Translations under genes and position numbers: made by a program | Shown: one piece after another, positions 24,054 through 31,329 of the stretch | How the letters are laid out: every line of letters begins with the position of its first letter | How positions within the stretch are numbered: the stretch's first letter is position 1 | The notes under the pieces: generated by a model | Told to the model about the DNA's origin: nothing | The model's input: only the letters and a program-made list of their open reading frames with translations | Database searches by the model: none | DNA from: Flavobacterium sp. IMCC34852 | GTDB lineage: Bacteria; Bacteroidota; Bacteroidia; Flavobacteriales; Flavobacteriaceae | NCBI RefSeq assembly: GCF_030643905.1 | Contig: NZ_CP121446.1 | Location: forward strand, 2,772,001-2,836,000 | Reading direction: 5' to 3' | Length of the DNA stretch: 64,000 bases

Positions 24054-25652
24054 TTATTTTACAATCACTTTTTGGGAAACATAAAACTTATTATCGAATA
24101 TAAAAGTGATGATTACTGTTTGATTGGAGATTCCATCCAGTTCAAAATTCATACTATTATCGCCTCGTGTAGTATCTTCAATTTCACCGTCTAAAACAAT
24201 TTTACCGTCCATGGTAGAAACAAAGTAATCAATGTTAGTGGCATAAGCCATTTTAAAATTGATTCTCACAGTACTGCTGTCGGTCGGATTTGGTGAAACA
24301 GACATTGAAAACGGATTCTTCCCTTCAATGGGTTGGACACCCAAAGGAGCATTTCTAATCAGCTTCACTTCATAAATAGTAGCATTGGCTGAAGTAGTTG
24401 AAGTATTATTGACCGAAAACGGATTCGCACTTGGACTGGTCAATCCGCCGACTATATGACCGATTACAAATTCATCCGTAGTAATCTCGCTTAGTTTTAT
24501 GACTTCGTTACTGTAATGTGGTAATGATTTATTCGGGATAAATTCGGCACTTGCGCCTTTTAAAGCCGGCATGGTTTCGGGCAGTTGGTATTCTTGTAAA
24601 GCACCATTGGCGAATCTTGTAGTTCGGCTGATGGTATTGACAAAAGGCACATTATTGTCTTGTACCAAAGTAGTTCCGTTATAATAGTACTGACTGATTC
24701 CGCCAAAAAAGAGATTGTGCATACGATTTTCGGTAGCATCATACAAACAAGATTTGGCACTGTGGTAATTACTCAAATATTGGTTGAAAGACGTTTGCGG
24801 AAAATAACCTTCGGGTTTGATGTCAACGGGATATAAAAACGGTAAGTCGACATTGATTTGAAAAACGCCGGATGAAATCGTGTATCCTTGAGAACCATCG
24901 GGGAAGATTTGCGGTAATAAATTGTAATCTCTACGGTGTAAATGAACCGCATCAGTTATGGCTTCATAATTATAAATACTCAATTGCGTTCCGGAATTAT
25001 CGATGGAAAACTTTCGGATTTGGTTGGAATAGGTTTGGGTAAAAGTTGGATTGTTCATCGGATTGTATCTTCCGTCGAAACGGTGGCCACCAATTAAATA
25101 AAACGTATTATTTATTTTGCCTAATTGTCCACCGGTGATGGCAAAATTGGCATCGGTCATTTGTTTGAAATGAGGCAAAATGGAAGTACCATTAACTACT
25201 GAATTAATCAAACCCGAAACATTAATCGATGTCATTTTATTAAATGTGATATGATCATTGGCTGTAGCCGAAAAAGCATAACCTCCGATAATATAAAGTG
25301 CATTTTCATCTTGGTAAAAATTGAAATTACTAGCTTGGAGTTGCTCTTTTAAAGCGGTAGGCAAAACATTTATTGAAGTTGACCAAAATTGATTTGTAAC
25401 CACATCGACAACATAAATAGTCGTATTGTTATTTGAGGACGGAAAAGCATTAAACGGTTGTCTTGCGTGAATTCCATCGACTCTTCCGCCTATTATTAAC
25501 CATTTACCATTGGATTGACCAAAAGCATACGAATGGATTCCGGGAAAATTGGCAATGCTAATCGGATTGAGTTGTACTTGGTAATCAAATGTAGATTGTG
25601 AAAAAATCACATTGGTCAATCCTAAAAACAACAAAGTATAAAGAAGTTTCAT
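24054..25652 (-). CDS. Kelch-like secreted protein with type IX (type A) sorting domain
   Basis: 532 residues. After the signal peptide (MKLLYTLLFLGLTNVIFS) come repeated beta-propeller-like blades marked by WLIIGGRVDG, LYIIGGYAF and FYLIGGHRFDG, a kelch-style pattern. From about residue 445 the C-terminal module SMSVSPNPTDSSTVRINF to VSQKVIVK matches the type A Por secretion sorting domain. It is therefore predicted to cross the outer membrane by type IX secretion and be surface-bound or released. The ligand or enzyme role is unknown. It is a single-gene unit with a promoter and a terminator. PorX, a regulator of this secretion system, is encoded at 29706. Confidence 0.85.
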   Translation of the reverse strand: MKLLYTLLFLGLTNVIFSQSTFDYQVQLNPISIANFPGIHSYAFGQSNGKWLIIGGRVDGIHARQPFNAFPSSNNNTTIYVVDVVTNQFWSTSINVLPTALKEQLQASNFNFYQDENALYIIGGYAFSATANDHITFNKMTSINVSGLINSVVNGTSILPHFKQMTDANFAITGGQLGKINNTFYLIGGHRFDGRYNPMNNPTFTQTYSNQIRKFSIDNSGTQLSIYNYEAITDAVHLHRRDYNLLPQIFPDGSQGYTISSGVFQINVDLPFLYPVDIKPEGYFPQTSFNQYLSNYHSAKSCLYDATENRMHNLFFGGISQYYYNGTTLVQDNNVPFVNTISRTTRFANGALQEYQLPETMPALKGASAEFIPNKSLPHYSNEVIKLSEITTDEFVIGHIVGGLTSPSANPFSVNNTSTTSANATIYEVKLIRNAPLGVQPIEGKNPFSMSVSPNPTDSSTVRINFKMAYATNIDYFVSTMDGKIVLDGEIEDTTRGDNSMNFELDGISNQTVIITFIFDNKFYVSQKVIVK

Positions 25653-25668
25653 ATTAAGAATATTTCAC

Positions 25669-25702
25669 CAAAGCTATCTATTCTCAACAGACTGTTTTGC
25701 AA
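25669..25702 (-). promoter_or_regulatory. Promoter of the type IX cargo gene
   Basis: The minus strand has TAGCTTTG (plus 25669-25676), with TTG at plus 25700-25702, spacer 23 bp. It sits just before the start codon region, giving a short leader. Confidence 0.5.
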
Positions 25703-25714
25703 CATTTGTTACAT

Positions 25715-25741
25715 AAAAAACGCCTCAAAATTGAGGCGTTT
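25715..25741 (-). terminator. Terminator of small Cys-rich peptide gene
   Basis: On the minus strand AAACGCCTCA and TGAGGCGTTT form a 10-bp stem around a four-base loop, followed by T residues. Confidence 0.85.
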
Positions 25742-25762
25742 AAATCATATAAAAAAGTACAA

Positions 25763-25963
25763 CTATGCTTTTTTATCTTCTGCTTTTTTAGAAGCGCAAC
25801 ATCCGGCTTTTTTCTCAGTGCTGCATTCTTTTTTCTCTTCAGTTGAGCAAGACTTTTCAGTTTTTGCTTTTTTCTTTTTTTGTTTTGGATCACCATTGTT
25901 GGCGTTAACATTCATAGCAAACAAAAGTGCTACTGCGGCAAATGCGGAAACTAATTTTTTCAT
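25763..25963 (-). CDS. Tiny secreted Cys/Lys-rich peptide
   Basis: 66 residues. A signal peptide (MKKLVSAFAAVALLFAMNVNA) leaves a mature peptide of about 45 residues made mostly of Lys, Glu and Ser with four Cys (39, 47, 55, 56). A motif is duplicated: CSTEEKKE then CSTEKKAG, followed by a CC pair. Its promoter matches the consensus well and its own terminator follows, so it is a genuine expressed unit rather than random sequence. It lies between a type IX cargo gene and the sulfur operon. Metal or thiol binding is plausible from the Cys residues, but nothing shows it directly. No family recognised. Confidence 0.7.
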   Translation of the reverse strand: MKKLVSAFAAVALLFAMNVNANNGDPKQKKKKAKTEKSCSTEEKKECSTEKKAGCCASKKAEDKKA

Positions 25964-26005
25964 CTTTTATAATTTATTTAAGGGATTAATCTATTTAACT
26001 GTTAT

Positions 26006-26037
26006 CAAATGTAATCTTTAAAAACATTGACAAACAA
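26006..26037 (-). promoter_or_regulatory. Promoter of small Cys-rich peptide gene
   Basis: The minus strand has TACATTTG (plus 26006-26013), with TTG at plus 26031-26033 (17-bp spacer) or 26035-26037 (21-bp spacer). Both fit the Bacteroidetes consensus. Confidence 0.65.
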
Positions 26038-26083
26038 AATTTTAGCTTAAAACTAACTTAAGAATCAAGCTTCGAAACAACAA

Positions 26084-26284
26084 CTATTTTTCTTGCTTTG
26101 GTTTTGGCACAAAAATATTAAACAACAATCCGCCCATTAAACTTCCGTATAAAGTAGAGTTCAACGGTTTGGATGTAATGGCACAACTCCCGCTGGCACA
26201 ACCTATAAAATGATAATAGGCATAACCGCCAATGGCTCCGACCAATACTCCGATTACAGTGACAATTACTACTTTTCTAGTCAT
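26084..26284 (-). CDS. Small Cys-containing membrane protein (DUF6132-like)
   Basis: 66 residues with two hydrophobic helices (about 4-25 and 44-58). Between them lies GCASGSCAITSKP with Cys29 and Cys34, a pattern I associate with DUF6132 proteins, although the name is uncertain. It is the last gene of the sulfur operon and overlaps the HMA gene by eight bases. The paired Cys at a membrane surface and the company of rhodanese and thioredoxin suggest thiol or sulfane-sulfur handling. This is inference. Confidence 0.75.
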   Translation of the reverse strand: MTRKVVIVTVIGVLVGAIGGYAYYHFIGCASGSCAITSKPLNSTLYGSLMGGLLFNIFVPKPKQEK

Positions 26285-26549
26285 TAGTGTTGTCTGTCAT
26301 TCGGCCGATGGCGCAGTTCACATACGATTTTGCTTTTCTTATCAAGGTATTGTTGCCTTTTTCGGGATAGCCTAAATCGTTTAGTTTTTCAACTATTGCC
26401 TCTCGGTTAAAGTCACCATTCACCAAAACCGTATCAATTTCTTTATCTATTTCGACTCCGGTTACACCTTCCAGTTTGAGCAAAGCGGTTTTAATACTAT
26501 TCATACAGCCACCGCATTTTATATTTTCCACTTCAAATTGCTGTTCCAT
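26277..26549 (-). CDS. HMA-domain (copper-chaperone-like) protein
   Basis: 90 residues. The N-terminal 65 form a heavy-metal-associated domain: EVENIKCGGCMNSIKTALLKLEG, with ligands Cys12 and Cys15, then VTGVEIDKEIDTVLVNGDF and LNDLGYPEKG. The C-terminal tail (AKSYVNCAIGRMTDN) adds one more Cys. Such domains shuttle Cu(I) or similar soft metals. Here the gene sits between thioredoxin and the DUF6132-like gene in a sulfur operon, not beside a copper ATPase, so the cargo could be another thiophilic species. Confidence 0.88.
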   Translation of the reverse strand: MEQQFEVENIKCGGCMNSIKTALLKLEGVTGVEIDKEIDTVLVNGDFNREAIVEKLNDLGYPEKGNNTLIRKAKSYVNCAIGRMTDNTND

Positions 26550-26558
26550 GATGTTAAG

Positions 26559-26861
26559 TTATATTGATTTTTCGAGTATATTTTTAATAATTTCTTCTTT
26601 GGATAACACACCGGATTGTCGCCATAGTTGTTGTCCATTTTGAAACAATATCATCGTTGGCACACCACGAACTTGTTGCATAGCGGCCAATTCCTGATTT
26701 TTATCTACATCGACTTTAATAATGGACACTCTTTCTCCAAGACTGTCTTTAACTTCCTTTAAAATCGGACCAAGCACTTGACACGGTCCGCACCAAGTGG
26801 CAAAAAAATCTATCAATACCGGTTTTTCCGAATTTATTATTTGGTCAAAACTATTATTCAT
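26559..26861 (-). CDS. Thioredoxin
   Basis: 100 residues with the active site WCGPC (Cys24, Cys27), preceded by PVLIDFFAT and followed by cis-Pro in VRGVPTMILFQNG. No signal peptide, so it is cytoplasmic. It overlaps the upstream small membrane-protein gene by eight bases, and the HMA gene follows 9 bases later. In a persulfide-oxidation operon a dedicated thioredoxin could reduce persulfides or recycle the rhodanese. This role is inferred from position. Confidence 0.95.
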   Translation of the reverse strand: MNNSFDQIINSEKPVLIDFFATWCGPCQVLGPILKEVKDSLGERVSIIKVDVDKNQELAAMQQVRGVPTMILFQNGQQLWRQSGVLSKEEIIKNILEKSI

Positions 26862-27057
26862 CCTTTTGAGTTTTATAATTTACATTGCAACCATTGGAAC
26901 CACAACCCAAATTAAATAGAGCTTGAAACAAAAAGAAAACACCAAAAGCTACAAAAAACCAATGATGGGTTTCATAAGCCTGGTAAAAAAGAAATAAAGC
27001 AAACGCTAGTCTGAAATAGCGCATAAGATGCCAATTAGAAAATAGTATTTTTTTCAT
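26854..27057 (-). CDS. Small membrane protein with CxxxxC
   Basis: 67 residues. Two hydrophobic segments (about 12-27 and 33-50) are separated by ETHH, and the C-terminal end carries GCGSNGCNV with Cys52 and Cys57. It resembles short YgaP-like membrane proteins but lacks their CPL motif. It is the second gene of the sulfur operon, ten bases after the metallo-beta-lactamase-rhodanese gene, and it overlaps trx. Function unknown. The Cys pair repeats the theme of the last gene of this operon. Confidence 0.75.
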   Translation of the reverse strand: MKKILFSNWHLMRYFRLAFALFLFYQAYETHHWFFVAFGVFFLFQALFNLGCGSNGCNVNYKTQKDE

Positions 27058-27066
27058 TACAAAAAA

Positions 27067-28485
27067 TTATAATAAAGTCGTTGGACAAACATAATTGGTA
27101 ATAGGCAATTTCGTCAACTTGATTTCATTGAAACCGCCAATCACATCCACAAAATTCTCAAAACCTCTTTGCTTTAAAATCGAAGCGGCAATCATACTGC
27201 GATAACCGCCTAAACAATGTAATACAAAGTGTTTGTCTTTGGGAAAGTCTGACAAATGCTGATTAATCTCATTTAATGGAACATTAATAGCGCCTACTAA
27301 GTGCTCAGAATCGTATTCGCTTTTCTTTCTGACATCAATGATTGGTGTGGCGTGAATTTCTACTAAAGTTTCTAATTCTTCGGCCGAGATTCTGTTTACG
27401 GAATCAATTTCTTTTCCAGCTTTTATCCAAGCTTCAAAACCGCCTTCCAAATAACCGATGGTATGGTCATAACCTACTCTCGATAATCGGATGATGGCTT
27501 CTTCTACTTTTTCGTGATTTTCGGCTACCAATAAAATTTCTTGCTGCAAATCGGGGATTAATTCGCCAACCCACATCGCAAAATTACTTTCTAATCCGAT
27601 GTTGATACTATTGGGAATAAAACCTTTCGCAAATTCAGCCGCTTTTCTGGTATCCAAAATCAAGGCCTGCGTTTCATTGGCTACGATTTCAAATGTTTTG
27701 GCATCATAAGGCTTTTGACCGCGATGCATAACTTTATCCAAACTTTCATAACCTTGAATATTCATCAATACATTTTTGGGAAAATAAGCCGGTGGCGTTG
27801 TTAATCCGGTTAGTAATGAGAGAACAAATTCGTCTTCGGTTAATTTTGGATTCAAAGCGTAATTGCTCTTTTTTTGGTTGCCCAAAGTATCGGTGGTTTC
27901 TTTACTCATCATTTTCCCACAAGCACTTCCGGCACCGTGATTCGGGTAAACGATTAAGTCATCTGACAACGGCATGATTTTTTCTCGAAGCGAATGATAA
28001 AGCAGTCTGGCTAATTTGTCTTGCGTTAAATCGGCTATTACATGTTGGGCCAAATCCGGTCGGCCAACATCACCAATAAATAATGTGTCTCCGGTAATAA
28101 TGCCGTGTTCTTTTCCGTTCTCATCAATAATCAAATAAGTCGTGCTTTCCATGGTATGTCCGGGTGTATGAATGGCTTTGACCTTGCAATTGCCAACCTC
28201 AAAAACCTGATTATCATGAGCTACCAAAGCTTCAAAACCCGGTTTGGCTGTTGGTCCGTAAACAATGACGGCTTTTTCTTTTTGGGCTAAATCCAAATGT
28301 CCCGATACAAAATCGGCGTGGAAATGCGTTTCGAAAACATATTTGATTTTGGCATTGTCTTTAGTCGCGCGTTCAATATAAGGTTGTACTTCACGCAAAG
28401 GATCAAAAATGGCCGCTTCACCGTTGGATTCCAAATAATAAGCAGCATGTGCTAAACATCCGGTATAAATTTGTTCTAATTTCAT
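27067..28485 (-). CDS. Persulfide dioxygenase-rhodanese fusion (MBL fold)
   Basis: 472 residues from the ATG MKLEQIYTGCLAHAAYYLES. A frame extending 24 residues upstream overlaps the promoter and is rejected. The N-terminal metallo-beta-lactamase domain has FETHFHADFVSGH (His54, His56, Asp58, His63), HTPGHTMES and GDTLFIGDVGRPDL, the layout of ETHE1/CstB-like persulfide dioxygenases. Two rhodanese domains follow. The first (about 260-360) lacks a catalytic Cys, and the second has VLHCLGGYRS with Cys424. It probably oxidises glutathione or low-molecular-weight persulfide to sulfite and may transfer sulfane sulfur. It is first in a five-gene operon. Confidence 0.9.
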   Translation of the reverse strand: MKLEQIYTGCLAHAAYYLESNGEAAIFDPLREVQPYIERATKDNAKIKYVFETHFHADFVSGHLDLAQKEKAVIVYGPTAKPGFEALVAHDNQVFEVGNCKVKAIHTPGHTMESTTYLIIDENGKEHGIITGDTLFIGDVGRPDLAQHVIADLTQDKLARLLYHSLREKIMPLSDDLIVYPNHGAGSACGKMMSKETTDTLGNQKKSNYALNPKLTEDEFVLSLLTGLTTPPAYFPKNVLMNIQGYESLDKVMHRGQKPYDAKTFEIVANETQALILDTRKAAEFAKGFIPNSINIGLESNFAMWVGELIPDLQQEILLVAENHEKVEEAIIRLSRVGYDHTIGYLEGGFEAWIKAGKEIDSVNRISAEELETLVEIHATPIIDVRKKSEYDSEHLVGAINVPLNEINQHLSDFPKDKHFVLHCLGGYRSMIAASILKQRGFENFVDVIGGFNEIKLTKLPITNYVCPTTLL

Positions 28486-28500
28486 GTTCTTAGTTTTTCT

Positions 28501-28544
28501 CAAAAGTATCGCTTCAAGGTTTATTTTGAAATGATAATTATCAG
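28501..28544 (-). promoter_or_regulatory. Sulfur-operon promoter with Crp/Fnr-type box
   Basis: The minus strand -7 is TACTTTTG (plus 28501-28508). At the -33 position TTC replaces TTG (plus 28528-28530, 19-bp spacer). Directly upstream lies ATGATAATTATCAG at 28531-28544, a TGAT-N4-ATCA palindrome like an FNR box. It is centred 33 bp from the -7 centre, about -40/-41, where class II activators bind. Confidence 0.65.
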
Positions 28545-28604
28545 TTAGACAGAACAAAATTAGATTTTAGAAAACCGAGATTCAGTATCAAAAGTTACAC
28601 AAGC

Positions 28605-29237
28605 TTACGATCGAACCAACTCAATGGAAGCCCGATGCAGTTTTATTTTTCCTTCGTTTTCTAAAGCCTTCAACAAACGAGAAATCACCACACGCGAAGT
28701 ATGCAAGTCGTAGGCAATTTCCTGATGGGTATTTTGAATAAAATCGGTTTTATTGATTTGGGCTTTGTCTAAAAGATAATTGTACAATCGCTCGTCCATA
28801 TTCATGAAAGCCAGATTATCAATGGCCATCAACATTTCTTTTAAGCGGCTGTTGTAGCTGTTGAAAACGTAATTTCGCCAACTCTTATATTTGCCGAGCC
28901 ATTCTTCCATTTTGCCTACCGGTATCATAACTACTTCACCTTTGGTTTCGGCTACTGCGCGAATTTCACTTTTGGTTTCACCCAAACAACAAGCCATCGT
29001 CATCGCACAAGTATCGCCTTTTTCTAAAAAATAAAGTAACAATTCGCCTTCGTCAAAATCTTCACGCAGAATTTTTATCGCACCTGAAATCAGCAAGGGC
29101 ATGTTTTTGATATAATCGCCAAAATCAATCAAGATTTCGCCTTCTTCAAATGCTTTGAGTTGGGATACTTGGGCAATTTCTTCGAGAAGTTTTTCTTCAA
29201 AAATAAAACCGTAACTTTCTTTGAGTAATGCTAACAT
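28605..29237 (-). CDS. Crp/Fnr family transcriptional regulator
   Basis: 210 residues. A cyclic-nucleotide-binding-like sensor (about 15-125) contains Cys77, Cys83 and Cys84 in GDTCAMTMACCLGETKSE. A long dimer helix and a winged helix-turn-helix follow, with recognition helix TSRVVISRLLKAL, where Ser-Arg aligns with the FNR ISR residues. The N-terminal Fe-S Cys cluster of FNR is absent. It lies between the sulfur operon and a divergent DUF2892 gene, and both promoters carry TGAT-N4-ATCA boxes, so it is the obvious regulator. The three Cys could sense persulfide or redox state, which is a hypothesis. Confidence 0.92.
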   Translation of the reverse strand: MLALLKESYGFIFEEKLLEEIAQVSQLKAFEEGEILIDFGDYIKNMPLLISGAIKILREDFDEGELLLYFLEKGDTCAMTMACCLGETKSEIRAVAETKGEVVMIPVGKMEEWLGKYKSWRNYVFNSYNSRLKEMLMAIDNLAFMNMDERLYNYLLDKAQINKTDFIQNTHQEIAYDLHTSRVVISRLLKALENEGKIKLHRASIELVRS

Positions 29238-29279
29238 GATGATTTGTTTAGGTCTTGTAAATTTCGACTAAAAAAAGAC

Positions 29280-29322
29280 ATGATAAAAATCATTTCGATA
29301 AAAAATGAAATGAGTAACTTTA
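29280..29322 (+). promoter_or_regulatory. DUF2892 promoter with Crp/Fnr-type box
   Basis: ATGATAAAAATCAT at 29280-29293 is a palindrome of two ATGAT half-sites with a 4-bp spacer. It is centred 32 bp upstream of TAACTTTA (29315-29322, one mismatch to TAnnTTTG). TTT occupies the -33 position. The arrangement repeats the sulfur-operon promoter to within one base. Confidence 0.62.
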
Positions 29323-29353
29323 CTTACTATAAACCAATAAATTACAATTTATC

Positions 29354-29557
29354 ATGAAAAAAAATATGGGAACTTTAGACAAAAGCATTAGGGTAATTTT
29401 GGCCGCTGTATTCGCTTATTTATATTTTAGCGGAACGGTTGCCGGAACTTTAGGCTATGTACTATTGGCCTTTGGCGTCATCTTTTTGCTGACCAGTTTG
29501 GTAAGTTTTTGCCCGCTTTATCCGTTGTTGGGAATCAATACTTGTAAAACAAAGTAA
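29354..29557 (+). CDS. DUF2892/YgaP-like membrane protein
   Basis: 67 residues: a short N-terminal segment MKKNMGTLDKSIRV typical of the family, two membrane helices (about 12-29 and 33-50), then SFCPLYPLLGINTCK with Cys53 and Cys64. This is the full YgaP-type membrane module without an attached rhodanese domain. It is transcribed away from the Crp/Fnr gene and has the same palindrome-promoter layout as the sulfur operon, so the two are probably co-regulated. It may anchor or cooperate with the rhodanese encoded there. Confidence 0.9.
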   Translation: MKKNMGTLDKSIRVILAAVFAYLYFSGTVAGTLGYVLLAFGVIFLLTSLVSFCPLYPLLGINTCKTK

Positions 29558-29578
29558 CTTGTTTTTAAAAATGATTTT

Positions 29579-29609
29579 AAAAGTGACGCTTTTAGTGGCA
29601 CTTTTTTTT
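29579..29609 (+). terminator. Terminator after DUF2892 gene
   Basis: AAAAGTG at 29579-29585 pairs with CACTTTT at 29599-29605 around a GC-containing loop and is followed by more T residues. Confidence 0.65.
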
Positions 29610-29705
29610 ATTGTCCTTATTCCAAAAAAGATTACTGTTTTTTATAATAATTTTAATACTACTGCGTTTTATAAATAGTAATTTGCACCAAATTAAAATG
29701 TACTT

Positions 29706-31259
29706 ATGGACAAAATCAAAATACTTTGGGTTGATGATGAGATTGATTTGCTCAAGCCACACATCTTATTTTTAGAAAACAAGAACTACGCGGTAACGAC
29801 CTACAACAATGGTCGTGATGCTATTGACGCTTATGAAGATGGTAATTTTGACATTGTCTTCTTGGATGAAAATATGCCCGGTATGAGCGGTTTGGAAACC
29901 TTATCGGAAATGAAAGAGAAAAAGTCTTCCACGCCGGTGATTATGATTACCAAGAGTGAAGAAGAATACATCATGGAAGAAGCCATCGGGTCTAAAATTG
30001 CCGATTACTTGATTAAACCGGTAAATCCAAATCAGATTTTGTTGAGTTTGAAGAAAAACTTAGACCATTCCAGACTGATTTCGGAAAAAACTACTTTGGA
30101 TTACCAAAAAGAATTCCGCAAAATTGCGATGGAAATGGCTATGGTCAACAGTTATGAAGATTGGGTAGAATTGTATAAAAAGTTACTGTTTTGGGAATTG
30201 GAGTTAGAAAACATCAACGACCAAAGCATGTTTGAAATTTTGGAAAGCCAAAAAGTCGAAGCCAACATGCAGTTCGGAAAATTCATCGAACGCAATTATG
30301 AAGGTTGGTTTGAACCCAAAGCCGATAAACCGGTACAATCTCATACGCTATTCAGAGAATTAGTCGTACCGGAATTGGTTAAAAAGGACAAACCTGTTTT
30401 ATTCGTAGTCATTGACAATCTTCGTTATGACCAATGGAAAGCGATGGAAAGTGTGGTCGCCAATCATTACAAATTAGAGAAAGAGATTCCGTACTACGCC
30501 AGTTTACCTACGGCTACCCAATATGCCAGAAATTCCATTTTCTCGGGATTGACGCCTTTAGAAATGGAAAAACAGTTCCCGCAATATTGGAAAAATGACG
30601 TGGAAGAAGGTGGAAAAAACCTTTATGAAGCCGAATTTTTAACCGCGCATTTGAAACGTTTGGGATTGAATATCAAACAAGATTATTTTAAAATCACCAA
30701 CTTAACCGGTGGCAGAAAATTGGCTGACAATTTCAAAGCACTTAAGGACAACCAATTGGTTACAGTGGTCTACAACTTTGTCGACATGCTGTCACACGCC
30801 AAAACCGAAATGGATGTGGTCAAAGAATTGGCTTCGGATGACAAGGCATATCGCTCATTGACCTTGAGCTGGTTTAAAAATTCCCCTCTTTTGGAAATCA
30901 TTCAACAAGCCCAAAAATTAGGTTTTAAATTAATTATCACCACGGACCACGGAACCATTAACGTTAAAAATCCTTCGAAAGTGATTGGCGATAAAAACAC
31001 CAGCTTGAATCTTAGATACAAAACCGGTAGAAGTTTGACCTACGAAGACAAAGACGTATTTGCTGTAAAAGACCCGAAGAAGATTGGATTACCAACAATC
31101 AATATGAGCAGTTCCTATATTTTTGCAAAAAATGATTTATTTTTGGCCTACGTAAACAACTACAATCATTATGTGAGTTACTATCGAAATACTTACCAAC
31201 ACGGTGGCATTTCGTTAGAAGAAATGATTGTGCCGTTTTTAGTGTTTAATCCGAAATAA
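29706..31259 (+). CDS. porX: Type IX secretion response regulator PorX (receiver + PglZ domain)
   Basis: 517 residues. The receiver domain (1-120) has acidic residues Asp10-Asp11, phospho-acceptor Asp54 (FLDENMPGMSG) and Lys in YLIKPVNP. It is joined not to a DNA-binding domain but to a PglZ/alkaline-phosphatase-like domain (about 200-515: VLFVVIDNLRYDQWKAM, LPTATQYARNSIFSG, TTDHGTINV, and YQHGGISLEEMIVPF). This architecture is that of PorX, which with the PorY kinase controls type IX secretion genes in Bacteroidetes. porY is not in the window. Two type IX cargo genes (24054, 59710) are. Confidence 0.93.
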   Translation: MDKIKILWVDDEIDLLKPHILFLENKNYAVTTYNNGRDAIDAYEDGNFDIVFLDENMPGMSGLETLSEMKEKKSSTPVIMITKSEEEYIMEEAIGSKIADYLIKPVNPNQILLSLKKNLDHSRLISEKTTLDYQKEFRKIAMEMAMVNSYEDWVELYKKLLFWELELENINDQSMFEILESQKVEANMQFGKFIERNYEGWFEPKADKPVQSHTLFRELVVPELVKKDKPVLFVVIDNLRYDQWKAMESVVANHYKLEKEIPYYASLPTATQYARNSIFSGLTPLEMEKQFPQYWKNDVEEGGKNLYEAEFLTAHLKRLGLNIKQDYFKITNLTGGRKLADNFKALKDNQLVTVVYNFVDMLSHAKTEMDVVKELASDDKAYRSLTLSWFKNSPLLEIIQQAQKLGFKLIITTDHGTINVKNPSKVIGDKNTSLNLRYKTGRSLTYEDKDVFAVKDPKKIGLPTINMSSSYIFAKNDLFLAYVNNYNHYVSYYRNTYQHGGISLEEMIVPFLVFNPK

Positions 31260-31262
31260 AAA

Positions 31263-31320
31263 AGTAATTAGTGATTAGTAATTAGTGATTGGCAGTTTTA
31301 CTAATTACTAACTACTAATC
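31263..31320. repeat. Tandem 14-bp repeat with inverted copy
   Basis: AGTAATTAGTGATT occurs twice in perfect tandem (31263-31276, 31277-31290). ACTAATTACT at 31300-31309 is the exact inverse of its first ten bases, so a hairpin can form with either copy. It fills the gap between porX and tsaE. Confidence 0.75.
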
Positions 31321-31329
31321 AACAGATAC

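Noticed and set aside
25684..26021. Open frames overlapping the small Cys-rich peptide gene on both strands
   Set aside because: The minus-strand frame with a signal peptide, promoter and terminator is the real gene. The others are Lys- or Phe-rich shadows of it.
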